From Mesoaciditoga sp964503355 (GTDB lineage: Bacteria; Thermotogota; Thermotogae; Mesoaciditogales; Mesoaciditogaceae), in assembly GCA_964503355.1 (NCBI GenBank), contig CAZCZS010000006.1, forward strand, positions 1 to 39,363: 39,363 nt of DNA. The letters are read 5' to 3'. Position numbers and translations under genes: made by a program. Positions 16,499 through 23,405 of this stretch are shown here, one piece after another. Every line of letters begins with the position of its first letter. Positions within the stretch are counted from its first letter, which is position 1. The notes under the pieces were generated by a model that saw nothing but the letters and a program-made list of their open reading frames with translations, ran no database searches and had not been told where the DNA came from.

Positions 16499-17767
16499 TC
16501 AAGCGTAAGCGTTGAGATCCAACAATCCATGACCGCTTAAATTGAAAACGATAACTTTCTTTTCCCCGCTTTTAATAGCCTCTTTTGCGTATCGTATGGC
16601 TCCCGCGATCGCATGACTCGACTCAGGGGCGGGAATGATTCCTTCCACAACGCTGAAGAGTTTCGCCGCTTCAAACGCCTCTTTTTGATCTATGGCAATG
16701 GCCTTTACAAGATTCTCATGTATCAACCTGCTTATTATCGGAGAAGCACCGTGATATCTTAAACCTCCTGCGTGAATGGCTGGTGGAACGAAATCTTTCC
16801 CAAGTGTGTACATCTTCAACAAAGGAGTCAATCCAGCCGAATCACCGTAATCGTATCGATATTCGCCTTTTGTCAAAGAAGGACACGCCGTCGGTTCACA
16901 GGCCACTATTTCCATCTTTGGATTTTCAAGTTTATTCGGTATGAATGGTAACACGAATCCTCCAAAGTTGGAACCTCCACCGAAGCATCCCAACATAACA
17001 TCCGGCACTTCGTTCACGATTTCCAGTTGTTTTTTCACCTCTTGACCTATGACGGTTTGATGGAGTAAAACATGGTCTAAAACACTTCCCAGAGAATAGT
17101 TCACATTTTTTGATTTAAATGCAAATTCAACGGCTTCACTTATCGCCATTCCCAAACTCCCAGTGGTGTTCGGATCTTTTTTCAAAAATTCTTTTCCCTT
17201 GTCCGTTAAGGGAGAGGGACTTGGATGTATTTTACCTTCAAAGAGATTGACCATATGCTTTCGCGCGGGCTTTTGTTCCATACTAACTTTCACCATGAAA
17301 ACCTCGACTTCCATATCCAGTAATTTCGTCGCGTATGAAAGGGCACTTCCCCATTGTCCTGCACCGGTCTCAGTGGAAAGTTTTTCAACTCCCTCAACTT
17401 TGTTGAAGTAAGCTTGGGCAATTGCGGTGTTCAACTTGTGACTGCCGGTTGGACTGACGGATTCATTTTTGTAGTAGATGTGTGCTGGTGTGTTTAAAGC
17501 TTTTTCAAGACCAATCGCGCGTATTAACGGTGTTGGTCTGTAAATGGAGTAAGCTTGGCGTACTTGCGAGGGAATCGGGATTTCTTTTTCCAGTGTCATT
17601 TCCTGTCTTATAAGTTCTTTGGGAAAGATCGCTTCTAACTTTTCTGGTTCTATCGGTTCGTTGGTTTGAGGATCCAACGGTGGATCCAGGTTGAACGGCA
17701 AATCCGCCTTAACGTTGTACCAATATCTTGGCACGTCCTCATCGTTTAGATATACTCTTCTCTTCAT
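16499..17767 (-). CDS. trpB2: Tryptophan synthase beta chain, TrpB2 type
   Basis: A PLP enzyme that makes L-tryptophan from indole and serine, 422 residues. The long N-terminal region (YLNDEDVPRYWYNVKADLPF) and the motif RPTPLIRA are typical of the TrpB2 class, which lacks the TrpA-interaction features of TrpB1. The PLP lysine is K111 in TGSHKLNTA; ETGAGQWG, GCFGGGSNF and the C-terminal SGHGLLDL are also present. No trpA or other trp gene is near. It is preceded by a Trp-rich leader peptide and attenuator, which supports a role in tryptophan supply rather than another beta-elimination. AAGGAGG precedes ATG 17767. Confidence 0.94.
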   Translation of the reverse strand: MKRRVYLNDEDVPRYWYNVKADLPFNLDPPLDPQTNEPIEPEKLEAIFPKELIRQEMTLEKEIPIPSQVRQAYSIYRPTPLIRAIGLEKALNTPAHIYYKNESVSPTGSHKLNTAIAQAYFNKVEGVEKLSTETGAGQWGSALSYATKLLDMEVEVFMVKVSMEQKPARKHMVNLFEGKIHPSPSPLTDKGKEFLKKDPNTTGSLGMAISEAVEFAFKSKNVNYSLGSVLDHVLLHQTVIGQEVKKQLEIVNEVPDVMLGCFGGGSNFGGFVLPFIPNKLENPKMEIVACEPTACPSLTKGEYRYDYGDSAGLTPLLKMYTLGKDFVPPAIHAGGLRYHGASPIISRLIHENLVKAIAIDQKEAFEAAKLFSVVEGIIPAPESSHAIAGAIRYAKEAIKSGEKKVIVFNLSGHGLLDLNAYA

Positions 17768-17790
17768 TTCAATCGCCTCCTTTAAAATAT

Positions 17791-17822
17791 AAAAAAACCG
17801 GGGACTTTTCGTAAGTCCCCGG
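17791..17822 (-). terminator. Intrinsic terminator of the trpB2 attenuator
   Basis: CCGGGGACTT and AAGTCCCCGG form a 10-bp stem (17813-17822 with 17798-17807) around a 5-base loop, followed on the minus strand by T7 (17791-17797). It lies 23 bases before the trpB2 ATG and 35 bases after the leader stop. Confidence 0.92.
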
Positions 17823-17886
17823 TATTCTGACTGTCCGTTAATTCATCACAGCACGAACTAGGTACGGCCAGAATACCGGTCGTACC
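17791..17886 (-). promoter_or_regulatory. Tryptophan transcription attenuator of trpB2
   Basis: Mutually exclusive hairpins are visible on the minus strand. Segment 1, GGTACG (17881-17886), pairs with CGTACC (17861-17866). The antiterminator pairs CCGGTATTCTG (17869-17879) with CAGAATACCGG (17819-17829), 11 perfect base pairs. The terminator (17798-17822) reuses the 3' end of that second strand. Stalling at the three Trp codons (17885-17893) would leave 17869-17879 free to form the antiterminator. A ribosome reaching the stop at 17858 would cover it and allow termination. The pairings are read directly; the mechanism is by analogy with the enterobacterial trp leader. Confidence 0.9.
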
Positions 17887-17935
17887 ACCACCATGCGTTG
17901 ATTGTTGAAAAGGTTCGATTTACATTTTCATTCAT
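17858..17935 (-). CDS. trpL: trp leader peptide (25 aa, three tandem Trp)
   Basis: ATG at 17935 is preceded by AAGAGGGGA with a 5-base spacer. The 25-codon frame ends in TAG at 17858. Residues 15-17 are Trp-Trp-Trp (TGG TGG TGG at 17893-17885), followed by Tyr-Asp-Arg-Tyr. Three consecutive Trp codons are very unlikely by chance and sit exactly where ribosome stalling would select the antiterminator. The start lies only 19 bases after the 3' end of tRNA-Val. Confidence 0.93.
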   Translation of the reverse strand: MNENVNRTFSTINAWWWYDRYSGRT

Positions 17936-17954
17936 AATTATCCCCTCTTGGTGC

Positions 17955-18029
17955 TGGTGAGTGCGGCAGGGATTGAACCTGCGACCTCTTCCGCGTCAAG
18001 GAAGCGCTCTCCCACTGAGCTACGCACTC
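17955..18029 (-). tRNA. tRNA-Val (GAC)
   Basis: The cloverleaf is complete. The acceptor is GAGTGCG/CGCACTC, the D stem GCTC/GAGC, the anticodon stem CTTCC/GGAAG with loop TTGACGC (anticodon GAC), a 5-base variable loop, the T stem GCAGG/CCTGC with TTCAATC, discriminator A and encoded CCA (17955-17957). The length is 75 bases including CCA. It is transcribed in the same direction as, and directly ahead of, the trp leader. Confidence 0.97.
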
Positions 18030-18047
18030 ATCTCCTTCAACGATGAA

Positions 18048-18077
18048 ATGATATCATAACATGACGATAAAAGTCAA
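18048..18077 (-). promoter_or_regulatory. Promoter of tRNA-Val and trpB2
   Basis: On the minus strand TTGACT (18072-18077) and TATCAT (18048-18053) are 18 bases apart, about 18 bases ahead of the tRNA 5' end. No second promoter fits in the 19 bases between the tRNA and the trp leader, so this one probably drives both. Confidence 0.75.
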
Positions 18078-18103
18078 GAAGTTGATGAGATTTTCGAACG
18101 ATC

Positions 18104-19381
18104 CTACACGTTTTCCGTTATCAATGAGAGTTCCTCGTCTCTCGAATCGTAATCTAAAATTTCAGCGTACAGGGCGAAATTGACTATCGTTTCGAACAAC
18201 TCTTCCGCTCTCTCATTTGGCAATTTTTCCCTCAAGAAGTCTTCGCATTCTTCACGCGTGATCATCTTGTCTTCGCTCTTTTCTATCAACTCTACCACCG
18301 CTTTTATCAACGGGATTTTCAATATCTGCTGTTTGAAGATGATTTTTCTTTCGTTTATATCCGATTCGAGAAATTTCTTCCCCAACGCTGTGAATATAAC
18401 ATCGTGATGGGGGGTCTCAACAAATCCAAGTATCTCGGCGGCCAGAGCTATGGAAATCGTTTTACCGAAGTCACGTTTTATATGTTCGGAAAGTTCGAAT
18501 ATTTCCAGCCTTCCTTTGTTATCATCCAAGACTTCAAGTAGCCCTATGATCTCACTAACACTTACCGGTGGAATAGGTGCTATTCTTTCGTAGATGGAAG
18601 ATTTTGGCACTTCTGGCATTATATTCTGCGTCAATATGTTGTATATGATATCGACGGTTTTGAAGAAATCCGGAGATTTTTGATCTCTTGGAAAGGAAAG
18701 CGTGTTGTGGTATACGGCCTTGATACTGCCCGGGTTGGAAGCGAGTATGAATATTTCATCGGCCATGTACACGGCTTCTTGAATGTTGTGTGTCACGATC
18801 AGAATATTTGAAAGACCAGAATTTCCTCCGGCCCAAAAATCCAACACTTCTTCACGAAGGTTCTCAGAAGTCAGAGCATCCAAGGCGCTGAATGGTTCGT
18901 CCATGCAAAGCACTTCAGGGTTTGAAACGAGAGCTCTGGCGATTCCAACACGTTGCTTCATACCACCGGATAACTCTTTTGGATAAACGTCTTCAAATCC
19001 TTCCAACCCAACCACGTCTATTATGTGTTCTACGATCTCTTTTTGTCTTTCCGATTCGATATCTCCCTTAATGCCAAGTTCTATGTTTTCTTTAACGGTC
19101 TTCCAGGGGAAAAGTGCGAAATTTTGGAAGACCATCGCCATTTTATCGTTAACTCCATTTTGAAGCTTTCCCTTGTAGTAAACCTCTCCTGAGGAAGGCT
19201 TTAAGAGTCCTGTGATAATTCTAAGCAGGGTGGATTTTCCGCAGCCAGAAGGTCCAAGAATGGCCGCGATTTTCCCTCTTTGCAAAGATAAATTTATTCC
19301 CTCTAAAGCCGTGAAGTAATTTCCCTCAGGCATTTTGAATTTCATGTTAACGTTCTTCAACTCTATTATCGGTGTATCCAT
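18104..19381 (-). CDS. ABC importer ATPase with C-terminal AAA-associated domain
   Basis: This is the ATPase of a nitrate/sulfonate/taurine-type importer, 425 residues. Walker A GPSGCGKST is at 43-51, signature LSGGM at 137-141, Walker B LCMDE near 158-162 and the switch histidine in IVTHN. The C-terminal 150 residues (after PPVSVSEIIGLLEVLDD) match the 'AAA-associated' domain found on some NrtC/D-like ATPases, which may be regulatory. It follows the double permease by 10 bases. No solute-binding protein is adjacent, so the substrate is unknown. Confidence 0.88.
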   Translation of the reverse strand: MDTPIIELKNVNMKFKMPEGNYFTALEGINLSLQRGKIAAILGPSGCGKSTLLRIITGLLKPSSGEVYYKGKLQNGVNDKMAMVFQNFALFPWKTVKENIELGIKGDIESERQKEIVEHIIDVVGLEGFEDVYPKELSGGMKQRVGIARALVSNPEVLCMDEPFSALDALTSENLREEVLDFWAGGNSGLSNILIVTHNIQEAVYMADEIFILASNPGSIKAVYHNTLSFPRDQKSPDFFKTVDIIYNILTQNIMPEVPKSSIYERIAPIPPVSVSEIIGLLEVLDDNKGRLEIFELSEHIKRDFGKTISIALAAEILGFVETPHHDVIFTALGKKFLESDINERKIIFKQQILKIPLIKAVVELIEKSEDKMITREECEDFLREKLPNERAEELFETIVNFALYAEILDYDSRDEELSLITENV

Positions 19382-19391
19382 TTGAATCGCC

Positions 19392-21077
19392 TCAATTCAA
19401 ACTGAATTTTTCCATTGCCCATTTTTGAAGTGGACGCCATATTAAACGGTTTATCACGACCACACTCAAAGACATCACGACTATGCTCAAAACGAGCAAA
19501 CGCATGTTTCCGGAAATGGTGACTTCGTTTATGAAAGCACCTATGCCGGTAGCTTGTAACGTTTTATGATTGAACGTCATGTACTCGGTGACTATGCTCG
19601 CGTTCCACGCTCCTCCAGCCGCCGTTATCATTCCCGTTATGAGAAAAGGTAAAACGGTTGGAATGTACAAGGTTGTCCACACTTTGAATTTGTTCAACTT
19701 TAAAATTTCCACTGCTTCCTTGAGTTGATTTGGAACGGAAGAAGCTCCCGCTATGACGTTGAACAACACGTACCATTGCGTACCTAGCAGCATCAACAAG
19801 ATGGAACTGTAGTTCAAATTCGGAAAGATCATGACAAACCACGGATAGATCATAGGAGCGGGAAAAGACGCCAAAACCTGTACAACAGGTTGAATTTTTT
19901 TTGAAAGGGAAGCATTCTTGCCTATCCATATTCCAACGGGTAACGTCCACGCAACCGAAATTGCCACGGCGGCGTAAACGCGTAAAGCCGTTAAACCGTC
20001 TCCTTTCAAAATAGTCATCACATTCGATAGCTGAACGCTTCCAATGAAATCGAGGAATTTCCACAACATCAAACCGCTAACTACACCCAAAATGGTATAG
20101 AATATGATTCCTCCCATCTTTCCACTTTCTTGTTCGGCTTTTATTGGAATCGGTTTCACGTATTTTTTCTGAATTTTTAAATTCGAAAAGATGGTTCTAA
20201 AAAACCTTAAAACGTGGGAATTTCTTAAAATATCCAAGACGAAAGACGTGGGTTCATCGGATGAGCTGTTGTCCTCGAATTTGAACTTGTTTGACCAGGC
20301 GACTATCGGTTTCCAGAAAAATGTGTCTATTGCCAATATCATCAAAATCATGGCCAATATGGCGTACAATTCTCCTGGAATGTAGCCGTTTTCCACTGCC
20401 GTGGCCATGTAAGAACCTATTCCTGCTATCCTGTAACTCTTGCCACCTAAGGTAAAAGCTTCACAAACCGAAAGGAAAAACCATCCACCGGCCATCGACA
20501 TCATGCTGTTCCATATGAGACCGGGCATGGCGAATGGAACCTCAACGTCCCAAAATATCCTCCACCCTGAAAGACCGTATATCTTTGACGCCTCTATGAG
20601 TTCTTTGGGAATTGATTTCAGAGATTGGTAAAAACTGAACGTCATGTTCCAAACTTGTCCGGTGAATATCATTATTATGGAGGCGAGTTCTAAACCCATT
20701 ATGCTGTGGGGAAAAAGAGCCATCATTCCAAGAATAAGTCCGGGTAAGAATCCCAAAACCGGTACCGATTGAAAGACATCTAAGAGAGGAATTAAAACGC
20801 GTTCTGCGTATCTGTTACGTGCTGCAGCGTATCCGTAAACGAATGTGAAAGCCAAAGATAGGCCATAGGCCGCGAATCCTCTTGCCATGGAAAGGAAGGT
20901 GTATCCGATCAAAGAAATCGGAGACAAAGAGATGTTCGTTTGGTAAACCAAAGGCCCAGTCCATTTTTTCGCCAACAAACCAATACCGTAGGCGAGAAAA
21001 ATCATGAACGAGAGAACCACGATGTCGTAAATTGAAAATGTTCTGATTCTCTTTCCCACTTCTACTGTCCGATTCAT
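19392..21077 (-). CDS. ABC importer permease, two fused transmembrane domains
   Basis: A 561-residue integral membrane protein carrying two BinPDT-type permease units. Each has its own EAA-like coupling loop: ELIEASKIYGLSGWRIFWDV in the first half and LKEAVEILKLNKFKVWTTL in the second. About twelve membrane segments are visible, with a hydrophilic linker near residues 275-315. Fusion lets one chain form the whole channel. The start was set at ATG 21077, because GGGGGAGG lies 9 bases upstream; a TTG at 21083 is too close to it. It pairs with the ATPase downstream. Confidence 0.88.
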   Translation of the reverse strand: MNRTVEVGKRIRTFSIYDIVVLSFMIFLAYGIGLLAKKWTGPLVYQTNISLSPISLIGYTFLSMARGFAAYGLSLAFTFVYGYAAARNRYAERVLIPLLDVFQSVPVLGFLPGLILGMMALFPHSIMGLELASIIMIFTGQVWNMTFSFYQSLKSIPKELIEASKIYGLSGWRIFWDVEVPFAMPGLIWNSMMSMAGGWFFLSVCEAFTLGGKSYRIAGIGSYMATAVENGYIPGELYAILAMILMILAIDTFFWKPIVAWSNKFKFEDNSSSDEPTSFVLDILRNSHVLRFFRTIFSNLKIQKKYVKPIPIKAEQESGKMGGIIFYTILGVVSGLMLWKFLDFIGSVQLSNVMTILKGDGLTALRVYAAVAISVAWTLPVGIWIGKNASLSKKIQPVVQVLASFPAPMIYPWFVMIFPNLNYSSILLMLLGTQWYVLFNVIAGASSVPNQLKEAVEILKLNKFKVWTTLYIPTVLPFLITGMITAAGGAWNASIVTEYMTFNHKTLQATGIGAFINEVTISGNMRLLVLSIVVMSLSVVVINRLIWRPLQKWAMEKFSLN

Positions 21078-21151
21078 CTGCAAAAACCTCCCCCATCATC
21101 TTTCTCACCTCCGTGGAATTTTTAAAGATCTTAAGGTACATCGCAAAACCC

Positions 21152-21181
21152 ATGATAACATTTTGAACTTGCACAAGTCAA
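21152..21181 (-). promoter_or_regulatory. Promoter of the ABC importer operon
   Basis: On the minus strand TTGACT (21176-21181) and TATCAT (21152-21157) are 18 bases apart. Both hexamers and the spacing are identical to those of the tRNA-Val/trpB2 promoter. The leader is about 68 bases. Confidence 0.72.
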
Positions 21182-21193
21182 CGTTTTTGGAGT

Positions 21194-21209
21194 ATCCTAT
21201 ATTTAGGAT
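21194..21209. promoter_or_regulatory. Candidate operator palindrome in the divergent region
   Basis: ATCCTA-TATT-TAGGAT is a perfect inverted repeat 13 bases upstream of the importer -35 box, in the 265-base region shared with the ATP-grasp operon. The position suits a regulator that controls one or both directions. The rest of 21210-21342 is AT-rich, and no convincing promoter was found for the + strand operon. Confidence 0.4.
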
Positions 21210-21342
21210 GATTAAAATCAAAGTGAAAATGTTCAAACAACATACCATCTGCTAACAGGTAAAAAACGCTAACAATTCTTCTTGCCGTTATAGCTTTATT
21301 TCACATTTTATAACCCCATGATAAAACGAAGGAGGTGTGCCC

Positions 21343-22284
21343 ATGAGATTCGTGATTCTACTTGACTCGCATCCTGATGATTTTGAAATGGAAACGTTTG
21401 AAAGCCTTAAAAACACTTTAAACCAATTCGGGAAAGTGGAGGTACTTCATTTCAAGCCGTTGTTTTTAAATGAACTCCGAAAAGATGATGTGGTTTTCAA
21501 CTTAGCCGTTGGAAAAAGACACGATTTTGCTCAGGGATTCATTTCCGCCGCACTTGAAGCGGCCAACATAGAATTCGTCGGTTCGCCCGCTTACACGCAC
21601 TACGTATCTTTGGATAAATTCACGACGAAATCTCTTCTGAAAGCTTACGGAATTTCCACGCCTTCTGGAGCCATTTACGATGGTAAAAAGTGGAGAGGAG
21701 ATATTCCACATCCCCCTTTGATGGTTAAACCATCTTCAGAAGGTTCTGGAATCGGAGTTGATGAGAAGAGCCTGTGTTTCGATGTGAAAGAGGCGCAAGA
21801 AGTTGCCAAAGAAAAATTTCTTACATTCAAAGAGCCTATTTTAGTTGAAGAGTACATTCAGGGAAAAGAAATAACGGTAGGCGTGTTGGGCGATGATGAT
21901 AGAATAGAAGTGTTACCTCCGTTGGAAATAGATTTTTCAAATTTGCCAAATGGAATTGAGAAATACTACAGCAAACGTGTGAAGGAAGAATACGCCGAAG
22001 AAACCGTTTACCGCTGTCCTCCGGCGGTGGATAAAGATGTTCTTGAAGTTGTGAAAGAGATGGCCGTTGAAGTCTTCAAAGTGATAAAAGCCCGCGATTT
22101 TATAAGAATGGATATGAGAATTTCAAATGGAATTCCCTATCTGATAGAGGTGAATTCGCGTCCTGGATTGCATCCAAGCCTGAGTGATATTCCGAAAATG
22201 GTTAAAGCCATTTCCAAAGATTACGACTGGTTGGTGAAGAGAATAGTGAGAAGGGCTTTAAAAAACGTTGGAGGTGCGAAATGA
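21343..22284 (+). CDS. ATP-grasp ligase of the D-Ala-D-Ala ligase superfamily
   Basis: A 313-residue ligase expected to activate a carboxylate as acyl phosphate and join it to an amine. The N-terminal domain (about 1-95) ends in GSPAYTHYVSLDKFTTK, the Ddl-like ATP-grasp entry. MVKPSSEGSGIGV is the ATP-binding loop, ILVEEYIQGKEITVGV the adenine-binding region, and RMDMR plus LIEVNSRPGLHPSLS the Mg and substrate region. Ddl enzymes normally read NxxPG(M/L)T followed by S at that last motif, so the amino-acid substrate probably differs. The start is ATG 21343, 7 bases after GGAGG; a GTG at 21337 overlaps that site. The stop overlaps the ATG of the next gene (ATGA). Confidence 0.82.
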   Translation: MRFVILLDSHPDDFEMETFESLKNTLNQFGKVEVLHFKPLFLNELRKDDVVFNLAVGKRHDFAQGFISAALEAANIEFVGSPAYTHYVSLDKFTTKSLLKAYGISTPSGAIYDGKKWRGDIPHPPLMVKPSSEGSGIGVDEKSLCFDVKEAQEVAKEKFLTFKEPILVEEYIQGKEITVGVLGDDDRIEVLPPLEIDFSNLPNGIEKYYSKRVKEEYAEETVYRCPPAVDKDVLEVVKEMAVEVFKVIKARDFIRMDMRISNGIPYLIEVNSRPGLHPSLSDIPKMVKAISKDYDWLVKRIVRRALKNVGGAK

Positions 22285-23405
22285 ACGATAAAAAAGAGCA
22301 AAAAGAAGGTTTAACATTTGCGGTTATAGGAGCTGGTAATACGGGACAAGCTTTGGCGGGATATTTGACGTACAAAGGTTACAAGGTGAGATTGTACGAT
22401 AGATCGGCTTGGCGTTTCAAGTATTTAAGACATCACAACATGAATTTGGGAGATGCTTTTTCAAGTTCACAGCATATAGATGTCATAACCACCGATCTGA
22501 AAAGGGCGGTGGAAGGCGCTGAAGTGATAATAATTTCCGTTACTTCCACCGCTCACGCTGAAATAGCGCAAAAACTTTCTCAATTTCTTCAAAATGGTCA
22601 AATAGTATTGCTTCATCCCGGAAGGACCGGTGGAGCTTTCATCTTTAAAAAGGTAGTTGAAGAGACGAAAAAGGATCTTAAGCTTGTAATAGGAGAATTC
22701 GAAACATCTCTCTTCGCCACCAGAATAACTCAGGAAGGCGCCAAAATACGCTACTACGGAGTTAAAAAGAACGTTCATCTGGCCATGATGCCGCCGGACG
22801 ATGCCAACAAAGTATGGCCGCTCATAAAGAACATTTTTCCTCAAGTTGAAATGGCTCAGAACGTGCTTTACACTTCACTCAGCAATTACGGGGCGATGTT
22901 GCATCCGGCACCGGTTGTTTTCAACGTTGGTAGAATAGAAAATGGTTTGAGGTACACCCATTACATCGAAGGAATCACACCTTCCATAGCAAGGTTCATA
23001 GAGAAATTGGATTCGGAAAGAATAAAACTCGGAAAGTGTTTTAACGTTCGTCTCAAACCGTTAACCGTTTGGTTGAACGATGTATACGGTTCAAAGGGCA
23101 ACAATCTTTTCGATCTCTTACAAAACACAAAGGCATACCATTCCATCCTTGGACCGGACACACTTCAACACAGGTATCTCATAGAAGACACTCTCACCGG
23201 TTTGGTGCCTATGCTTCATCTTGCAAGAAAATGTGAGATTCGCCTTCCCGCCATAGAAACGCTTGTTGGCANNNNNNNNNNCATGATCAACTACTTGGTT
23301 GACATAGACGTTATGGCTTTTGGAAGAAACTTGGAAGATATGGGACTCAGAAAGATGAGAGTTGAAGATATCATGAAATATGCTGAAAGTGGGGTGAAAG
23401 TATGA
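22281..23405 (+). CDS. Opine-type (octopine/nopaline family) dehydrogenase
   Basis: A 374-codon NAD(P)-dependent enzyme. In this family an amino-acid amine and a 2-oxo acid (or the reverse) are joined or cleaved as a secondary amine. The Rossmann motif is VIGAGNTGQA (residues 15-24). The second half matches the alpha-helical octopine/nopaline dehydrogenase domain, with H208 in LHPAPVVFNVGRIE, the position of the catalytic histidine of octopine dehydrogenase. Both ends overlap neighbours by 4 bases (ATGA). Ten undetermined bases (23272-23281) replace about four codons near residue 331; the frame continues on both sides. A true gap of different length remains possible. Confidence 0.85.
   Translation: MNDKKEQKEGLTFAVIGAGNTGQALAGYLTYKGYKVRLYDRSAWRFKYLRHHNMNLGDAFSSSQHIDVITTDLKRAVEGAEVIIISVTSTAHAEIAQKLSQFLQNGQIVLLHPGRTGGAFIFKKVVEETKKDLKLVIGEFETSLFATRITQEGAKIRYYGVKKNVHLAMMPPDDANKVWPLIKNIFPQVEMAQNVLYTSLSNYGAMLHPAPVVFNVGRIENGLRYTHYIEGITPSIARFIEKLDSERIKLGKCFNVRLKPLTVWLNDVYGSKGNNLFDLLQNTKAYHSILGPDTLQHRYLIEDTLTGLVPMLHLARKCEIRLPAIETLVGXXXXMINYLVDIDVMAFGRNLEDMGLRKMRVEDIMKYAESGVKV
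23272..23281. other. Run of 10 undetermined bases (assembly gap)
   Basis: Ten N lie inside the opine-type dehydrogenase gene. The frame is preserved if exactly ten bases are missing. Placeholder runs of ten are common in scaffolds, so the real length is uncertain. Confidence 0.95.

Noticed and set aside
20815..21174. Open frame of 119 codons upstream of and within the permease gene
   Set aside because: It overlaps the N-terminal membrane segments of the permease in another frame, begins upstream of the predicted transcription start, and shows no family features.
21182..21342. Possible cobalamin riboswitch ahead of the B12-related operon
   Set aside because: The region is too short and lacks a B12-box-like conserved sequence or a multi-stem fold.
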